Positions 34,815-44,664 of a stretch of 44,664 bases of DNA are shown in pieces. The notes under the pieces were generated by a model. That model had not been told where the DNA came from. It saw nothing but the letters and a program-made list of their open reading frames with translations, and made no database searches. Origin of the DNA: CAYLJO01 sp964383905 (GTDB lineage: Bacteria; Acidobacteriota; Blastocatellia; Pyrinomonadales; Pyrinomonadaceae); assembly GCA_964383905.1 (NCBI GenBank), contig CAYLJO010000018.1, forward strand, positions 1-44,664. Reading direction: 5' to 3'. The number at the start of each line of letters is the position of its first letter. Within the stretch, counting starts at the first letter, position 1. Both the position numbers and the translations under genes were made by a program.

Positions 34815-35653
34815 TACGGCGTTAGGTTCTGCTCTTTAACGTTGCGGTCCGGGGCGGTCGGGGCGGGTCTGTCAGTACCTATCGCAGGCCCTGCGTACAG
34901 CATGCGATCTTCTTCCCCCAGCTCCGCGATCCTGCTCATCACGAGATCCGCGATCTCTTTGTAAGTTCGCACGTGATCTATCCGGGATTGATACGCCGAG
35001 AAGTCAAGCGGCGCGCCGAAATGTATGCGGATCGGCTCGCCCCCGGTCCAGTTGCCCATGACCTGGCGGAAGAGGCTGTTGCCGAGGCCGGCGATGAAGA
35101 CCGGGATGACCTGCGGTCGGGCATCTTTGATGAGCTTACCGATGCCGGGCTGCGCGCGCAGGTAGGAGTAGGGGTCCGCGTTGCGATTGCGCGTGCCCTC
35201 GGGGTGAAACCCGATGACGTGTCCGGCCCCGCTGTGACAGAGCTCGGCGAGGCGGCGGAGCGAGTACTTGTCAAAGAGCCGTTTTTCATTAACCATGAAG
35301 ATCGGCGGGTACATGGACCACCAGCCCATCAGCATGTTAACGAGCATGCCGAGGGGCGATTCGTAGAAGAAGCGCCCGCGCACCGGAAAGAAGAGCGTCT
35401 TCGGCCAGCTCGTGCGGCGAAATAGGACCGTGGAGACGGCGTACATGTCGAAGAAAGAGCGGTGGTTGGCGGCCAACAGGAGGGGCCGGTCGTGCGACGC
35501 GGCTTCGACATTCTCAAGGCCGTAGACGCGCATCAAGTTATAGGAAGAGAGATGTATCCAGCCCGCGCCGATGACGCGCTGGCACCACGTCCAGAAGCGC
35601 TTGACGCGCCCCTGATTCATACGGTGTGCGACGCGGAAGGCGAATCGCTCCAT
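34814..35653 (-). CDS. 1-acylglycerol-3-phosphate acyltransferase-like protein (PlsC family)
   Basis: This membrane-associated acyltransferase is of about 279 residues. Motif I is NHRSFFD (HX4D), motif III is FHPEGTRNRN, and a hydrophobic stretch (YESPLGMLVNMLMGWWSMYP) lies between them. ATG 35653 (MERFAFRVAH) is preferred. The frame stays open to 35731, but the extra 26 residues begin with MDLGPWTLDFGPSTG, which is a family D repeat read as protein. The C-terminal tail is Pro/Asp-rich. It lies 135 bases after metH but is separated from it by the repeat, and it is coupled to the lipid kinase gene. It would acylate lysophosphatidate or an alkyl analogue. Confidence 0.88.
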   Translation of the reverse strand: MERFAFRVAHRMNQGRVKRFWTWCQRVIGAGWIHLSSYNLMRVYGLENVEAASHDRPLLLAANHRSFFDMYAVSTVLFRRTSWPKTLFFPVRGRFFYESPLGMLVNMLMGWWSMYPPIFMVNEKRLFDKYSLRRLAELCHSGAGHVIGFHPEGTRNRNADPYSYLRAQPGIGKLIKDARPQVIPVFIAGLGNSLFRQVMGNWTGGEPIRIHFGAPLDFSAYQSRIDHVRTYKEIADLVMSRIAELGEEDRMLYAGPAIGTDRPAPTAPDRNVKEQNLTP

Positions 35654-35696
35654 CCCGGAGAGCACGGAGAGCTCTTCAGGCGTCGGTCCGGTTGAT

Positions 35697-35787
35697 GGTC
35701 CGAAATCCAAAGTCCAAGGTCCAAGGTCCAAGGTCCAAGGTCAGATAAATGGCTTTGGACTGCGCGACCTTGGACTTTGGACTTAAT
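35697..35787. repeat. Family D repeat with a 16-bp inverted repeat
   Basis: Tandem GTCCAAG units (35709-35740) are followed by GACCTTGGACTTTGGACTTA. TCCAAAGTCCAAGGTC (35706-35721) is the exact reverse complement of 35766-35781, with 44 bases between. It lies directly downstream of the metH stop and could form a long stem in that transcript. Confidence 0.75.
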
Positions 35788-35788
35788 T

Positions 35789-39316
<3,528 letters not shown>

Positions 39317-39371
39317 TTTACGTTCAATTGATTCTGACGGGTCCGAGTCTTCCGCCGCTTGCACACAAAAG

Positions 39372-39404
39372 GGAAGCCCCGCGCCGAACAACGCGGGGCT
39401 TTCC
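39372..39404 (-). terminator. Terminator-like hairpin in the metH leader
   Basis: On the minus strand AAGCCCCGCG pairs with CGCGGGGCTT around a TTGTTCGG loop, followed by CCCTTTTG. It lies between the SAM-II-like element and the metH start, where a regulated early terminator would be placed. The T-run is short. Confidence 0.55.
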
Positions 39405-39444
39405 GGTGAAGCCTGTTCGATTAGTCAGTGGAAAGACTCGCCGA

Positions 39445-39505
39445 GCTGTTTAGCTGATTGTTTTTCGTGGCCGCAAGTTGCCTTAACTCACCACGTTTGA
39501 TCAAG
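39445..39505 (-). promoter_or_regulatory. Putative SAM-II riboswitch upstream of metH
   Basis: Read on the minus strand, the P1 stem CGTGG (39495-39491) / CCACG (39470-39466) encloses TGAGTTAAGG and CAACTTGCGG. It is followed by AAAAACAATCAGCTAAACAGC split over 39465-39445. The SAM-II core I know has the same order: stem, UGAUUUAA, UUGCA, closing stem, an A-rich strand with AAA, then GCUAAA. Two conserved positions differ (GAGUU for GAUUU; UUGCG for UUGCA). SAM-II binds S-adenosylmethionine and lowers expression of methionine genes, which suits metH. It begins just after the predicted transcription start. Confidence 0.65.
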
Positions 39506-39510
39506 CATTT

Positions 39511-39539
39511 ATTGAAACACTGCGCGCCAATCATGTCAA
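39511..39539 (-). promoter_or_regulatory. Promoter of metH
   Basis: On the minus strand a perfect -35 TTGACA (39539-39534) and a 17-base spacer precede -10 TTCAAT (39516-39511; 4 of 6 matches). The expected start near 39504 lies directly before the riboswitch-like element. Confidence 0.6.
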
Positions 39540-39782
39540 GAGAGCGCGGGCGAGGCCGCGCTCCCGGGGATGCGGCCATAGAAGGAAAGCCGGAGCCTTT
39601 CCACACGAGCCGTGCGGCCGCCACCGCTTGAAACAATTTACACTGACTGATCTAAATATCATTGGTTTGGGCGATGGCGTGAGACCTTAACCTGCCAACT
39701 GATATGTCTCATCATCCTATGCTCCGTCTGTGGTTTTATGTTAAGTTCGCTTTCGACTGGGTTTCTCAGCTATCTTCTTTGT

Positions 39783-40277
39783 ATGCGACGCGCTATCTAC
39801 CCCGGCTCATTCGATCCGATCACGAATGGTCATCTCGACATCATCGAGCGTGGCTGCAAGCTGTTCGACGAGATTATCGTCACGGTTTTCGTCAACCCCG
39901 GTAAGCAGCCGTTGTTCACGATCGAAGAGCGCCGCCAGATGGTGGCGGAAGTTTTGCAGGACATCGAGCGCGGGTCGTGTCGTTTGCTCGTGGAAGACTT
40001 CGAGGGCCTGCTGGTGAAATACGCCGTCGAGCGGGAAGCGGATGCGATCGTGCGCGGGATCCGCGCGATTTCCGATTACGAGTACGAGCTGCAGATGGCG
40101 CTGATGAACCGCCGGATTGAGCCGCGCATCGAGACCGTCTTTATGATGCCCGCCGAAGCTTACTCTTACGTGAGCTCACGGCTCGTCAAGGAAGTCTTCC
40201 AACTGGGCGGAACTATTAACGGGCTCGTACCGGCCTCGGTCGAGGCGCGGATGAGGAATAAATTGAGCAAGGGTTGA
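39783..40277 (+). CDS. coaD: Phosphopantetheine adenylyltransferase
   Basis: This 164-residue cytoplasmic enzyme makes dephospho-CoA from 4'-phosphopantetheine and ATP. MRRAIYPGSFDPITNGHLDI includes the nucleotidyltransferase TNGH motif (near residues 14-17). IVRGIRAISDYEYELQMALM and AYSYVSSRLVKEV are the other family blocks. ATG 39783 gives the standard start and length; an in-frame ATG at 39738 would add 15 hydrophobic residues. No strong ribosome-binding site precedes it. CoA supply fits an acyl-CoA-using lipid locus, though coaD is a housekeeping gene. Confidence 0.97.
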   Translation: MRRAIYPGSFDPITNGHLDIIERGCKLFDEIIVTVFVNPGKQPLFTIEERRQMVAEVLQDIERGSCRLLVEDFEGLLVKYAVEREADAIVRGIRAISDYEYELQMALMNRRIEPRIETVFMMPAEAYSYVSSRLVKEVFQLGGTINGLVPASVEARMRNKLSKG

Positions 40278-40297
40278 GCCCGGGGGGTTTACGCGCG

Positions 40298-40306
40298 TGC
40301 TATACT
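40298..40306 (+). promoter_or_regulatory. Extended -10 promoter of the Lys-rich protein gene
   Basis: TGCTATACT is an extended -10 (TGn plus TATACT) 75 bases upstream of the start at 40381. No good -35 is seen, as is usual for extended -10 promoters. Confidence 0.45.
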
Positions 40307-40327
40307 TGGCCCGTTCTACCACCGGCG

Positions 40328-40350
40328 GGCGATGAAGTTTAAGCATCGCC
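40328..40350 (+). other. 5' leader hairpin
   Basis: GGCGATG (40328-40334) pairs with CATCGCC (40344-40350) around AAGTTTAAG, between the predicted promoter and the ribosome-binding site. It may stabilise or regulate the mRNA. Confidence 0.45.
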
Positions 40351-40380
40351 GCCCATCAAGCTCAACGGGAGGTTTCAAGC

Positions 40381-40686
40381 ATGGCGAGAGGAGACAAGGG
40401 CAAGTACACCGAGAAGCAGAAACGTCAGGCCGAGCACATCGAAGAAGGCTACGAGAAGCGAGGCACTTCAAAGGGGGAAGCGGAGCGGCGCGCGTGGGCA
40501 ACGGTCAACAAAGCGTCGGGCGGCGGCAAGAAGAGCGGCTCGGGCAGGGGCAAGAAGACCAACAAAAGCCCGATGAAAAAGGGCGGGAAAAAAGGTGGCA
40601 AGAAGGGTGGTAAAAAGGGCGGTAAGAAAGGCGGCAAGAAGGCTGCGAAGAAGCGCTCGAGCAAAGGCGGCTCGAAGAAGGGCTAG
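40381..40686 (+). CDS. Small basic protein with KKGG-repeat tail
   Basis: This 101-residue protein has a good ribosome-binding site (GGGAGG, eight bases before ATG). Residues 1-60 form a compact conserved part (KGKYTEKQKRQAEHIEEGYE, then GTSKGEAERRAWATVNKASG) that I recognise from a widespread small family sometimes labelled plasmid stabilization protein, without proof of that role. Residues 64-101 are a Lys/Gly/Ala tail of repeated GGKK units (six), then KKAAKKRSSKGGSKK, resembling histone-H1-like tails. DNA binding or condensation is a fair inference. The coding DNA of the tail is a 12-base tandem repeat, so its length may vary between strains. Confidence 0.82.
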   Translation: MARGDKGKYTEKQKRQAEHIEEGYEKRGTSKGEAERRAWATVNKASGGGKKSGSGRGKKTNKSPMKKGGKKGGKKGGKKGGKKGGKKAAKKRSSKGGSKKG

Positions 40687-40761
40687 AGCAAATAACGTCC
40701 TCTAAAGATGCGGCGCGGGCCGCTGATTAGCTGTCGCGCCGCGTCTCCTTTCATTTAATGT

Positions 40762-41973
40762 ATGATGACAAAACCAGCCGGTAAAGCATTTCCTGCTTCG
40801 GACAATGTCGCGAAGATGCAAGCATCTACGACGCTCGCCGCCATGATGGCGGCGGAGGCCTTGCGCGCGGCGGGCGAAGACGTCGTCGACCTCGGCCCCG
40901 GCGAGCCCGATTTCGACACGCCGGAGAACATCAAGCGGGCCGCCGCCGACGCGATGCGCGCGGGGCAGACCAAATACACCCCGACCGCCGGAACACGCGC
41001 CCTGCAAGACGCGATCATCAACTATTACGAGCGGGGGTTTGGCGTGCGCTACGAGAGGCCGGAAGTGATGGCGACCAGCGGGGGCAAGCAGGCGATCTTT
41101 AACGCCGTCGTTTCGCTCGCCGGGCCGGGCGACGAAGTGTTGATCGTGAAGCCCTACTGGGTAACGTTTCCCGAAATCGTCACCTTCGCACGCGCCACCC
41201 CGGTTTTCGTTGAGACCGAAGAGACGGACTTCGTGTTGAACGCCGAGCAGGTCGAGCGCGCCATCACACCCCGCACCAAGCTCGTGATCCTGAATTCACC
41301 GGGCAACCCTTCGGGGCGTGTAATTCCTCCCGAAGAGTTCAAGCGGATCATGGAAGTCTTAAGTGAGCGCGGGATTTATGTCATCTCAGACGAATGTTAT
41401 CTGCAGTTTGTCTACCCCCCGGCGAAAGTTTACAGCGCCAGCGGCCTCGCGCCGGAGCTTCGCACGCGCCTGTGCATTGCCGGATCGTTCTCCAAAACCT
41501 ATGCCATGACCGGATGGCGCCTGGGCTATGCGCTCGCGCCGGCCGAGTGGACGCGCGCCATGCTCAAAGTGCAGAGCCATTCGACCAGTAATCCTAACTC
41601 GATCGCGCAGAGCGCGGCCGCAGAAGCTTTCAACGGCCCGCAAGACTCTGTCGCCGCGATGCTCGCCGATTACAGCGCACGGCGCAACTGGCTGCTGGGC
41701 GCCCTGGATGAGATCCCCGGCCTGCGCTGCATTCTACCCGAAGGCGCGTTCTACGCTTTCCCGGACGTGCGCGGGTGCTTGAATGGTGACGTGAAGACCT
41801 CGGCCGAGTTCACCGATAGGCTGCTGAAAGAGGAGCATACGGTCGTGACGGACGGCGCTGGCTTCGGCGCCGAAGGGTTCATCCGGATCTCGTATGCGAC
41901 TTCACTCGAACGCCTGCAGGAGGGGGTACGGCGCATACGGCGTGTTGCCGAAGGACTCGCTCAAAAAGGCTAA
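40762..41973 (+). CDS. Aspartate-type (class I, fold type I) aminotransferase
   Basis: This is a 403-residue PLP enzyme of the AspC/AAT I-gamma group. Motifs are VVDLGPGEPDFDTPENIKRA, TKYTPTAGTRALQDAI, the SGGKQAIFNA phosphate site, LNSPGNPSG, the PLP-interacting DECY, and SFSKTYAMTGWRLGY with Schiff-base lysine K245. FIRISYATS carries the carboxylate-binding arginine. The likely reaction is aspartate or aromatic amino acid transamination with 2-oxoglutarate; exact specificity cannot be read. Two adjacent ATGs (40762, 40765) are possible starts. It is followed by a strong terminator. Confidence 0.93.
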   Translation: MMTKPAGKAFPASDNVAKMQASTTLAAMMAAEALRAAGEDVVDLGPGEPDFDTPENIKRAAADAMRAGQTKYTPTAGTRALQDAIINYYERGFGVRYERPEVMATSGGKQAIFNAVVSLAGPGDEVLIVKPYWVTFPEIVTFARATPVFVETEETDFVLNAEQVERAITPRTKLVILNSPGNPSGRVIPPEEFKRIMEVLSERGIYVISDECYLQFVYPPAKVYSASGLAPELRTRLCIAGSFSKTYAMTGWRLGYALAPAEWTRAMLKVQSHSTSNPNSIAQSAAAEAFNGPQDSVAAMLADYSARRNWLLGALDEIPGLRCILPEGAFYAFPDVRGCLNGDVKTSAEFTDRLLKEEHTVVTDGAGFGAEGFIRISYATSLERLQEGVRRIRRVAEGLAQKG

Positions 41974-41992
41974 AGTTCTATTCAGATGGGTG

Positions 41993-42035
41993 AATTTGAA
42001 CCGCAGAGGACGCGGAGGACGCAGAGGGGAAAACG
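41993..42035 (+). repeat. Family A repeat, copy 9
   Basis: AATTTGAACCGCAGAGG..CGCGGAGGACGCAGAGGGGAAAAC lies between convergent genes, just before the terminator. Confidence 0.75.
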
Positions 42036-42050
42036 TAATAAATCTAGAAA

Positions 42051-42088
42051 AGAAGCGGCGGCCAGTTGTCTAAGCCGCCGCTTTTTTA
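42051..42088. terminator. Bidirectional intrinsic terminator
   Basis: AAGCGGCGGC (42053-42062) pairs with GCCGCCGCTT (42074-42083) and is followed by a run of six T on the plus strand. The minus-strand read is followed by CTTTTCT. It separates the convergent aminotransferase (+) and TonB-protein (-) genes. Confidence 0.9.
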
Positions 42089-42110
42089 TGGTGAGCCTAC
42101 CGCGATGCTC

Positions 42111-43682
42111 TCAGTAGATGTTGAAGCTATAGTCAATAGTGGCGAACTGCGACACTTTGTGCCCATCCTTCATTGCCGGCTCAAACCTGATCTGGCGGGC
42201 CGCCTCTATCGCCTTCTCGGTTAAGCCGTAAGGCAACCTAGTCACGGCCCTGATGTTTGATACCTGTCCGTTCGCATTGAGCACCAGTGATATCCGAACC
42301 ACCCCCGTGGTCTGATTCTTTCGCGCCTCTTCTGTGAAGAGCGGCTCCGGCTTCGAGATGATGCGCGCCTTCTGGGTCACCTCGCTCATCCTGAAGGTAC
42401 GGCCGTAGTCGAGCCCGTTACTGCCGGTGCCCCCGCCACTGCCGCCGCCGCCCAGGCCCTTGTCTCCGCCGCCCATGTTACCGCCTCGACCACGGCCAAA
42501 ACCGCCCCCTTCACCCTCTCCAACTCCTACACCCTCACCGGTGCCCATACCATTACCTTTGCCCGGCCCATTGGATGGCTCCTTCGAATTCGATCGCGGG
42601 TCGCCATAATTTGGGAAGGGCAGGTTTTTCCAGAGGGCAGGGTCAATGTCCATCCCGGCCACAGGCAATGATTGCTGATGAATCGGAGGCGCTTTTGGAA
42701 TTGCCGCCGGGATATCGGAGGGTGGCGGAAGCTTACCCTGCTGGGCCGGCAGTTTTTCCTCCATGCCGCCGCCGCCGCCGCCGCTCGCCTTCTTGAACTC
42801 CGGCTTTGAGCCTTCGCCGCCCCCCTTGTTGAATCCGACGCGGCCCCCTTTTCCTGTGCCGATGCCTTTATCCGGCTTGGGCTTATCCTCTTCGGCGGGT
42901 ATATTCGTATCAACAAGCTGCTGTAACTCCACATCCGGGTTCAGCGCGGCCAGCTCCGCCTGTTTGCGCGCACGGTACTGGTCAAACATGATGATGCCGA
43001 TGACCGACGACACGACGACGAAAATAGCAGTTGATGTACCGATGGCGACGTTGGGGCGCGAGAAGAAGCGCCAAACCAGGAGGCCGTAAGCAGAGGCGGT
43101 ACGCTTGGTAAAACCAAAGGGATCACGCTTGAGCTCCGGCCACGTCAGTTGAGACTCGTGGGCTACTTCGCGCAGCTCCTTCATCAGCCGGTTCGTGAGC
43201 CCGGCATCTTCCATGATTGTCAGGTGGTATTCTTCGCGGCCGGTCGCCAGTGTGTGCGTTAACTCGTCTGCCGCAGCGGCGGCAACTGATACCGGGGCCG
43301 CGGCTGCTTTACTTGCGCCGAAGTTGTCGCGGGCGAAAGCGTTCCAGGCAGTAACCGTCTCATTTTCGGTCGAAACGGGTTCGATTTTCTGAGCGGCAAA
43401 GCCGTTGAGGGGCGTGCCGTCAACGGGGCAGAAGCTGAATTTCTCAGCGAATTGTTCGTGGCAAGTCGGGCATTGTTTCTGGTTCATGTTTACTACCTCG
43501 CTGTCGCGCTGTGCCAAAAGCACTGAATTCGATGTGTTGGCGGCCTCGCTCATCTCGCTTCGATAAGCGGCCACCACGCGGTTATCAAGAGATTGCGGTA
43601 TGGGGGGGACGCTCCAGCATTCAAGCAGGGCCTTAAGATCGTGATCTTCGATTAACCGAGCGTCTTGCTGTTCATCGCTCAT
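42111..43682 (-). CDS. Zinc-ribbon / TonB-C-terminal membrane protein coupled to an ECF sigma factor
   Basis: This is a 523-residue protein. ATG 43682 was chosen because it follows the sigma-factor stop by one base (TGAAATG). Residues 1-45 (DLKALLECWSVPPIPQSLDN) resemble the short N-terminal segment of acidobacterial anti-sigma-like proteins. A zinc-ribbon-like piece follows (CPTC at 71-74, FCPVDGTPL with C85). One transmembrane helix (about 212-233, AIGTSTAIFVVVSSVIGIIM) leads to a long Gly/Pro/Lys-rich periplasmic linker. The C-terminal 90 residues are a TonB-like domain (SKPEPLFTEEARKNQTTGVV ... AARQIRFEPAMKDG). So it could sense or restrain the sigma factor on the inside and contact outer-membrane receptors outside. 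The combination is unusual; whether it energises transport is unknown, since no ExbB/ExbD genes are here. Confidence 0.83.
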   Translation of the reverse strand: MSDEQQDARLIEDHDLKALLECWSVPPIPQSLDNRVVAAYRSEMSEAANTSNSVLLAQRDSEVVNMNQKQCPTCHEQFAEKFSFCPVDGTPLNGFAAQKIEPVSTENETVTAWNAFARDNFGASKAAAAPVSVAAAAADELTHTLATGREEYHLTIMEDAGLTNRLMKELREVAHESQLTWPELKRDPFGFTKRTASAYGLLVWRFFSRPNVAIGTSTAIFVVVSSVIGIIMFDQYRARKQAELAALNPDVELQQLVDTNIPAEEDKPKPDKGIGTGKGGRVGFNKGGGEGSKPEFKKASGGGGGGMEEKLPAQQGKLPPPSDIPAAIPKAPPIHQQSLPVAGMDIDPALWKNLPFPNYGDPRSNSKEPSNGPGKGNGMGTGEGVGVGEGEGGGFGRGRGGNMGGGDKGLGGGGSGGGTGSNGLDYGRTFRMSEVTQKARIISKPEPLFTEEARKNQTTGVVRISLVLNANGQVSNIRAVTRLPYGLTEKAIEAARQIRFEPAMKDGHKVSQFATIDYSFNIY

Positions 43683-43683
43683 T

Positions 43684-44274
43684 TCAAGTCTTCTCCACGG
43701 TGATACTTTCCCGGTCGCCTTGAAGATACGGCGCAAGGCGGTGTCGCAGCCGCTCGCGTGCGCGGTGAAGCCTTCCCTTCACCGTGCCAATGTCTGCTCC
43801 AACAACGGCCGCGATCTCGGAGAGCGCCAGTTCTTCATACTCAAACAGGACTAAGGCCTCACGCTGCAGTGGCGGCAGACCGGCGACGGCCCGGCCGACT
43901 TCGGCGGCCAACTCCGCGTCGAGCAGCCTGCGCAAAGGCTCCTCCGTGACGGGCGAACGCGGCTCTTCCGGCAATTCATCGACCACCTGTTCCCTGTCAA
44001 AATAACGAAGGCGCTTTAATGCCAGGTTTCTGGCCGCCGCATAGAGATAGGTGCGAAGCCGCGCGCCGCGCGCCGGATCAAAGCGCTGAGGCTGTTTAAG
44101 GAGGCTTAAGAAACAGTCGTGCGCCACGTCTTCCGCCATCTCTGCAGAACCAAGCAACCGGTAAGCGAAGCGAAATATCGCGTCGCGATACCGCTCGTAC
44201 AGCGTGATAAAAGCGGCCTCGTCGCCCCCCTTTGCCTTTTCAAGCAGTTGCTCGTCTGTGATCTTTTCAGGCAA
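43684..44274 (-). CDS. ECF-family RNA polymerase sigma factor
   Basis: This 196-residue sigma-70 family protein is of the extracytoplasmic-function group. Region 2 (about 22-92) reads FITLYERYRDAIFRFAYRLL, AEDVAHDCFLSLLK and RTYLYAAARNLALKRLRYF. Region 4 (about 130-185) reads LPPLQREALVLFEYEELALS and IGTVKGRLHRARERLR, the helix-turn-helix that binds the -35 element. There is no region 3, as expected for the group. It is co-transcribed with the downstream TonB-like membrane protein, a probable regulator of its activity. Confidence 0.95.
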   Translation of the reverse strand: MPEKITDEQLLEKAKGGDEAAFITLYERYRDAIFRFAYRLLGSAEMAEDVAHDCFLSLLKQPQRFDPARGARLRTYLYAAARNLALKRLRYFDREQVVDELPEEPRSPVTEEPLRRLLDAELAAEVGRAVAGLPPLQREALVLFEYEELALSEIAAVVGADIGTVKGRLHRARERLRHRLAPYLQGDRESITVEKT

Positions 44275-44664
44275 TCAAACTACTCGATCCTGTAGGATGC
44301 ACTCCCTACCCTATTTATTACCGTCTGCCTCGAAAAAGATAGGCCCGGCTTGAAACGCGCACGCCGATCGCTAAATCTATTCGAAAAACCCTCAAAACAT
44401 CTCTTAAGCTAGCCAAAATCTTATTATACCGGCTCTTTAAGTCTCTTTGAAGCGAGCAAAGGGTGGTTGTTGACGCTAAACCAGGCCATGCTTTTGATGC
44501 AGTGGGTGGCCAAACGGTTGACGCGCCACCGGGGGACATTTACACTATTTAGGCTACCATTTCCCTGTATAGCACAATGAATTTGCCCATAGCGAGCATC
44601 TAAGGCCATCTATCCCGACCCATACTGTATAAATATTTTTATTCGGCCATGAATTTGAATTTTC
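44275..44664. other. Upstream region of the sigma-factor gene
   Basis: The last 390 bases hold no credible gene: possible frames are short and have no family signature or ribosome-binding site. AT content is higher than in the genes, as expected for a promoter region. The promoter of the sigma operon must lie here, but I see no convincing -35/-10 pair. Confidence 0.5.

Noticed and set aside
40567..40680. Tandem DNA repeat as a non-coding satellite
   Set aside because: The 12-base units stay in frame and encode the KKGG tail of a gene with a good start and ribosome-binding site, so they are part of the CDS.

Overview
This GC-rich window looks like a chromosomal segment from a Gram-negative soil-type bacterium. 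Acidobacteriota, class Blastocatellia (subdivision 4), is my best guess. That is inferred from the mix of families: an Oar-like TonB-dependent receptor with an N-terminal carboxypeptidase-regulatory domain, a split glycine decarboxylase subunit, a UPF0182 protein, an ElbD-like multidomain lipid enzyme, and many short dispersed intergenic repeats. No rRNA, tRNA, CRISPR array or intact transposase was seen.

Layout. 0.1-6.2 kb: gcvPB, two small secreted Arg/Asp-rich proteins, a large outer-membrane receptor and a small hypothetical. 6.4-15.2 kb: an FHA/serine-protease membrane protein, then three overlapping genes: a secreted protein of unknown function, an alkaline-phosphatase-superfamily enzyme, and a protein that fuses a lysylphosphatidylglycerol-flippase-like domain to an FtsX/MacB-type permease. 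15.3-16.4 kb: a gene graveyard with a Uma2-family nuclease stopped by an in-frame TGA and a DUF433/DUF5615 toxin-antitoxin-like pair broken by frameshifts and a deletion. 16.6-20.3 kb (minus): a secreted Xaa-Pro aminopeptidase and a Ser/Thr kinase, separated by an array of small hairpins. 20.6-25.5 kb: UPF0182 protein, a cyclic-phosphate-processing receiver domain, a small Rho-N-like protein, a zinc-ribbon protein and a TPR lipoprotein.

25.7-35.7 kb is a probable lipid-biosynthesis locus: HAD-IB phosphatase, LarA-like protein, a 1479-residue reductase/acyl-activating/ACP/acyltransferase enzyme with the domain order of Myxococcus ElbD (ether lipids), an NAD-dependent epimerase/reductase and, convergently, a PlsC acyltransferase coupled to a diacylglycerol-kinase-like enzyme. 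Together these could reduce, activate and attach acyl or alkyl chains to glycerophosphate. 35.8-39.5 kb: cobalamin-dependent methionine synthase (metH) preceded on the minus strand by a promoter, a sequence matching the SAM-II riboswitch core, and a terminator-like hairpin. 39.8-44.3 kb: coaD, a lysine-rich basic protein, an aspartate-type aminotransferase, a strong bidirectional terminator, and an ECF sigma factor coupled to an unusual zinc-ribbon/TonB protein.

Four repeat families occupy the spacers. Family A (TTTGAACCACAGAGG-like, nine copies, all in the same orientation), family B (AATTTGAGATTTCAGAT-like), family C (5-bp-stem hairpins with an ACATGTTTATAG tail) and family D (GTCCAAGGTCCAAAG-like) account for most of the intergenic DNA that is not regulatory.
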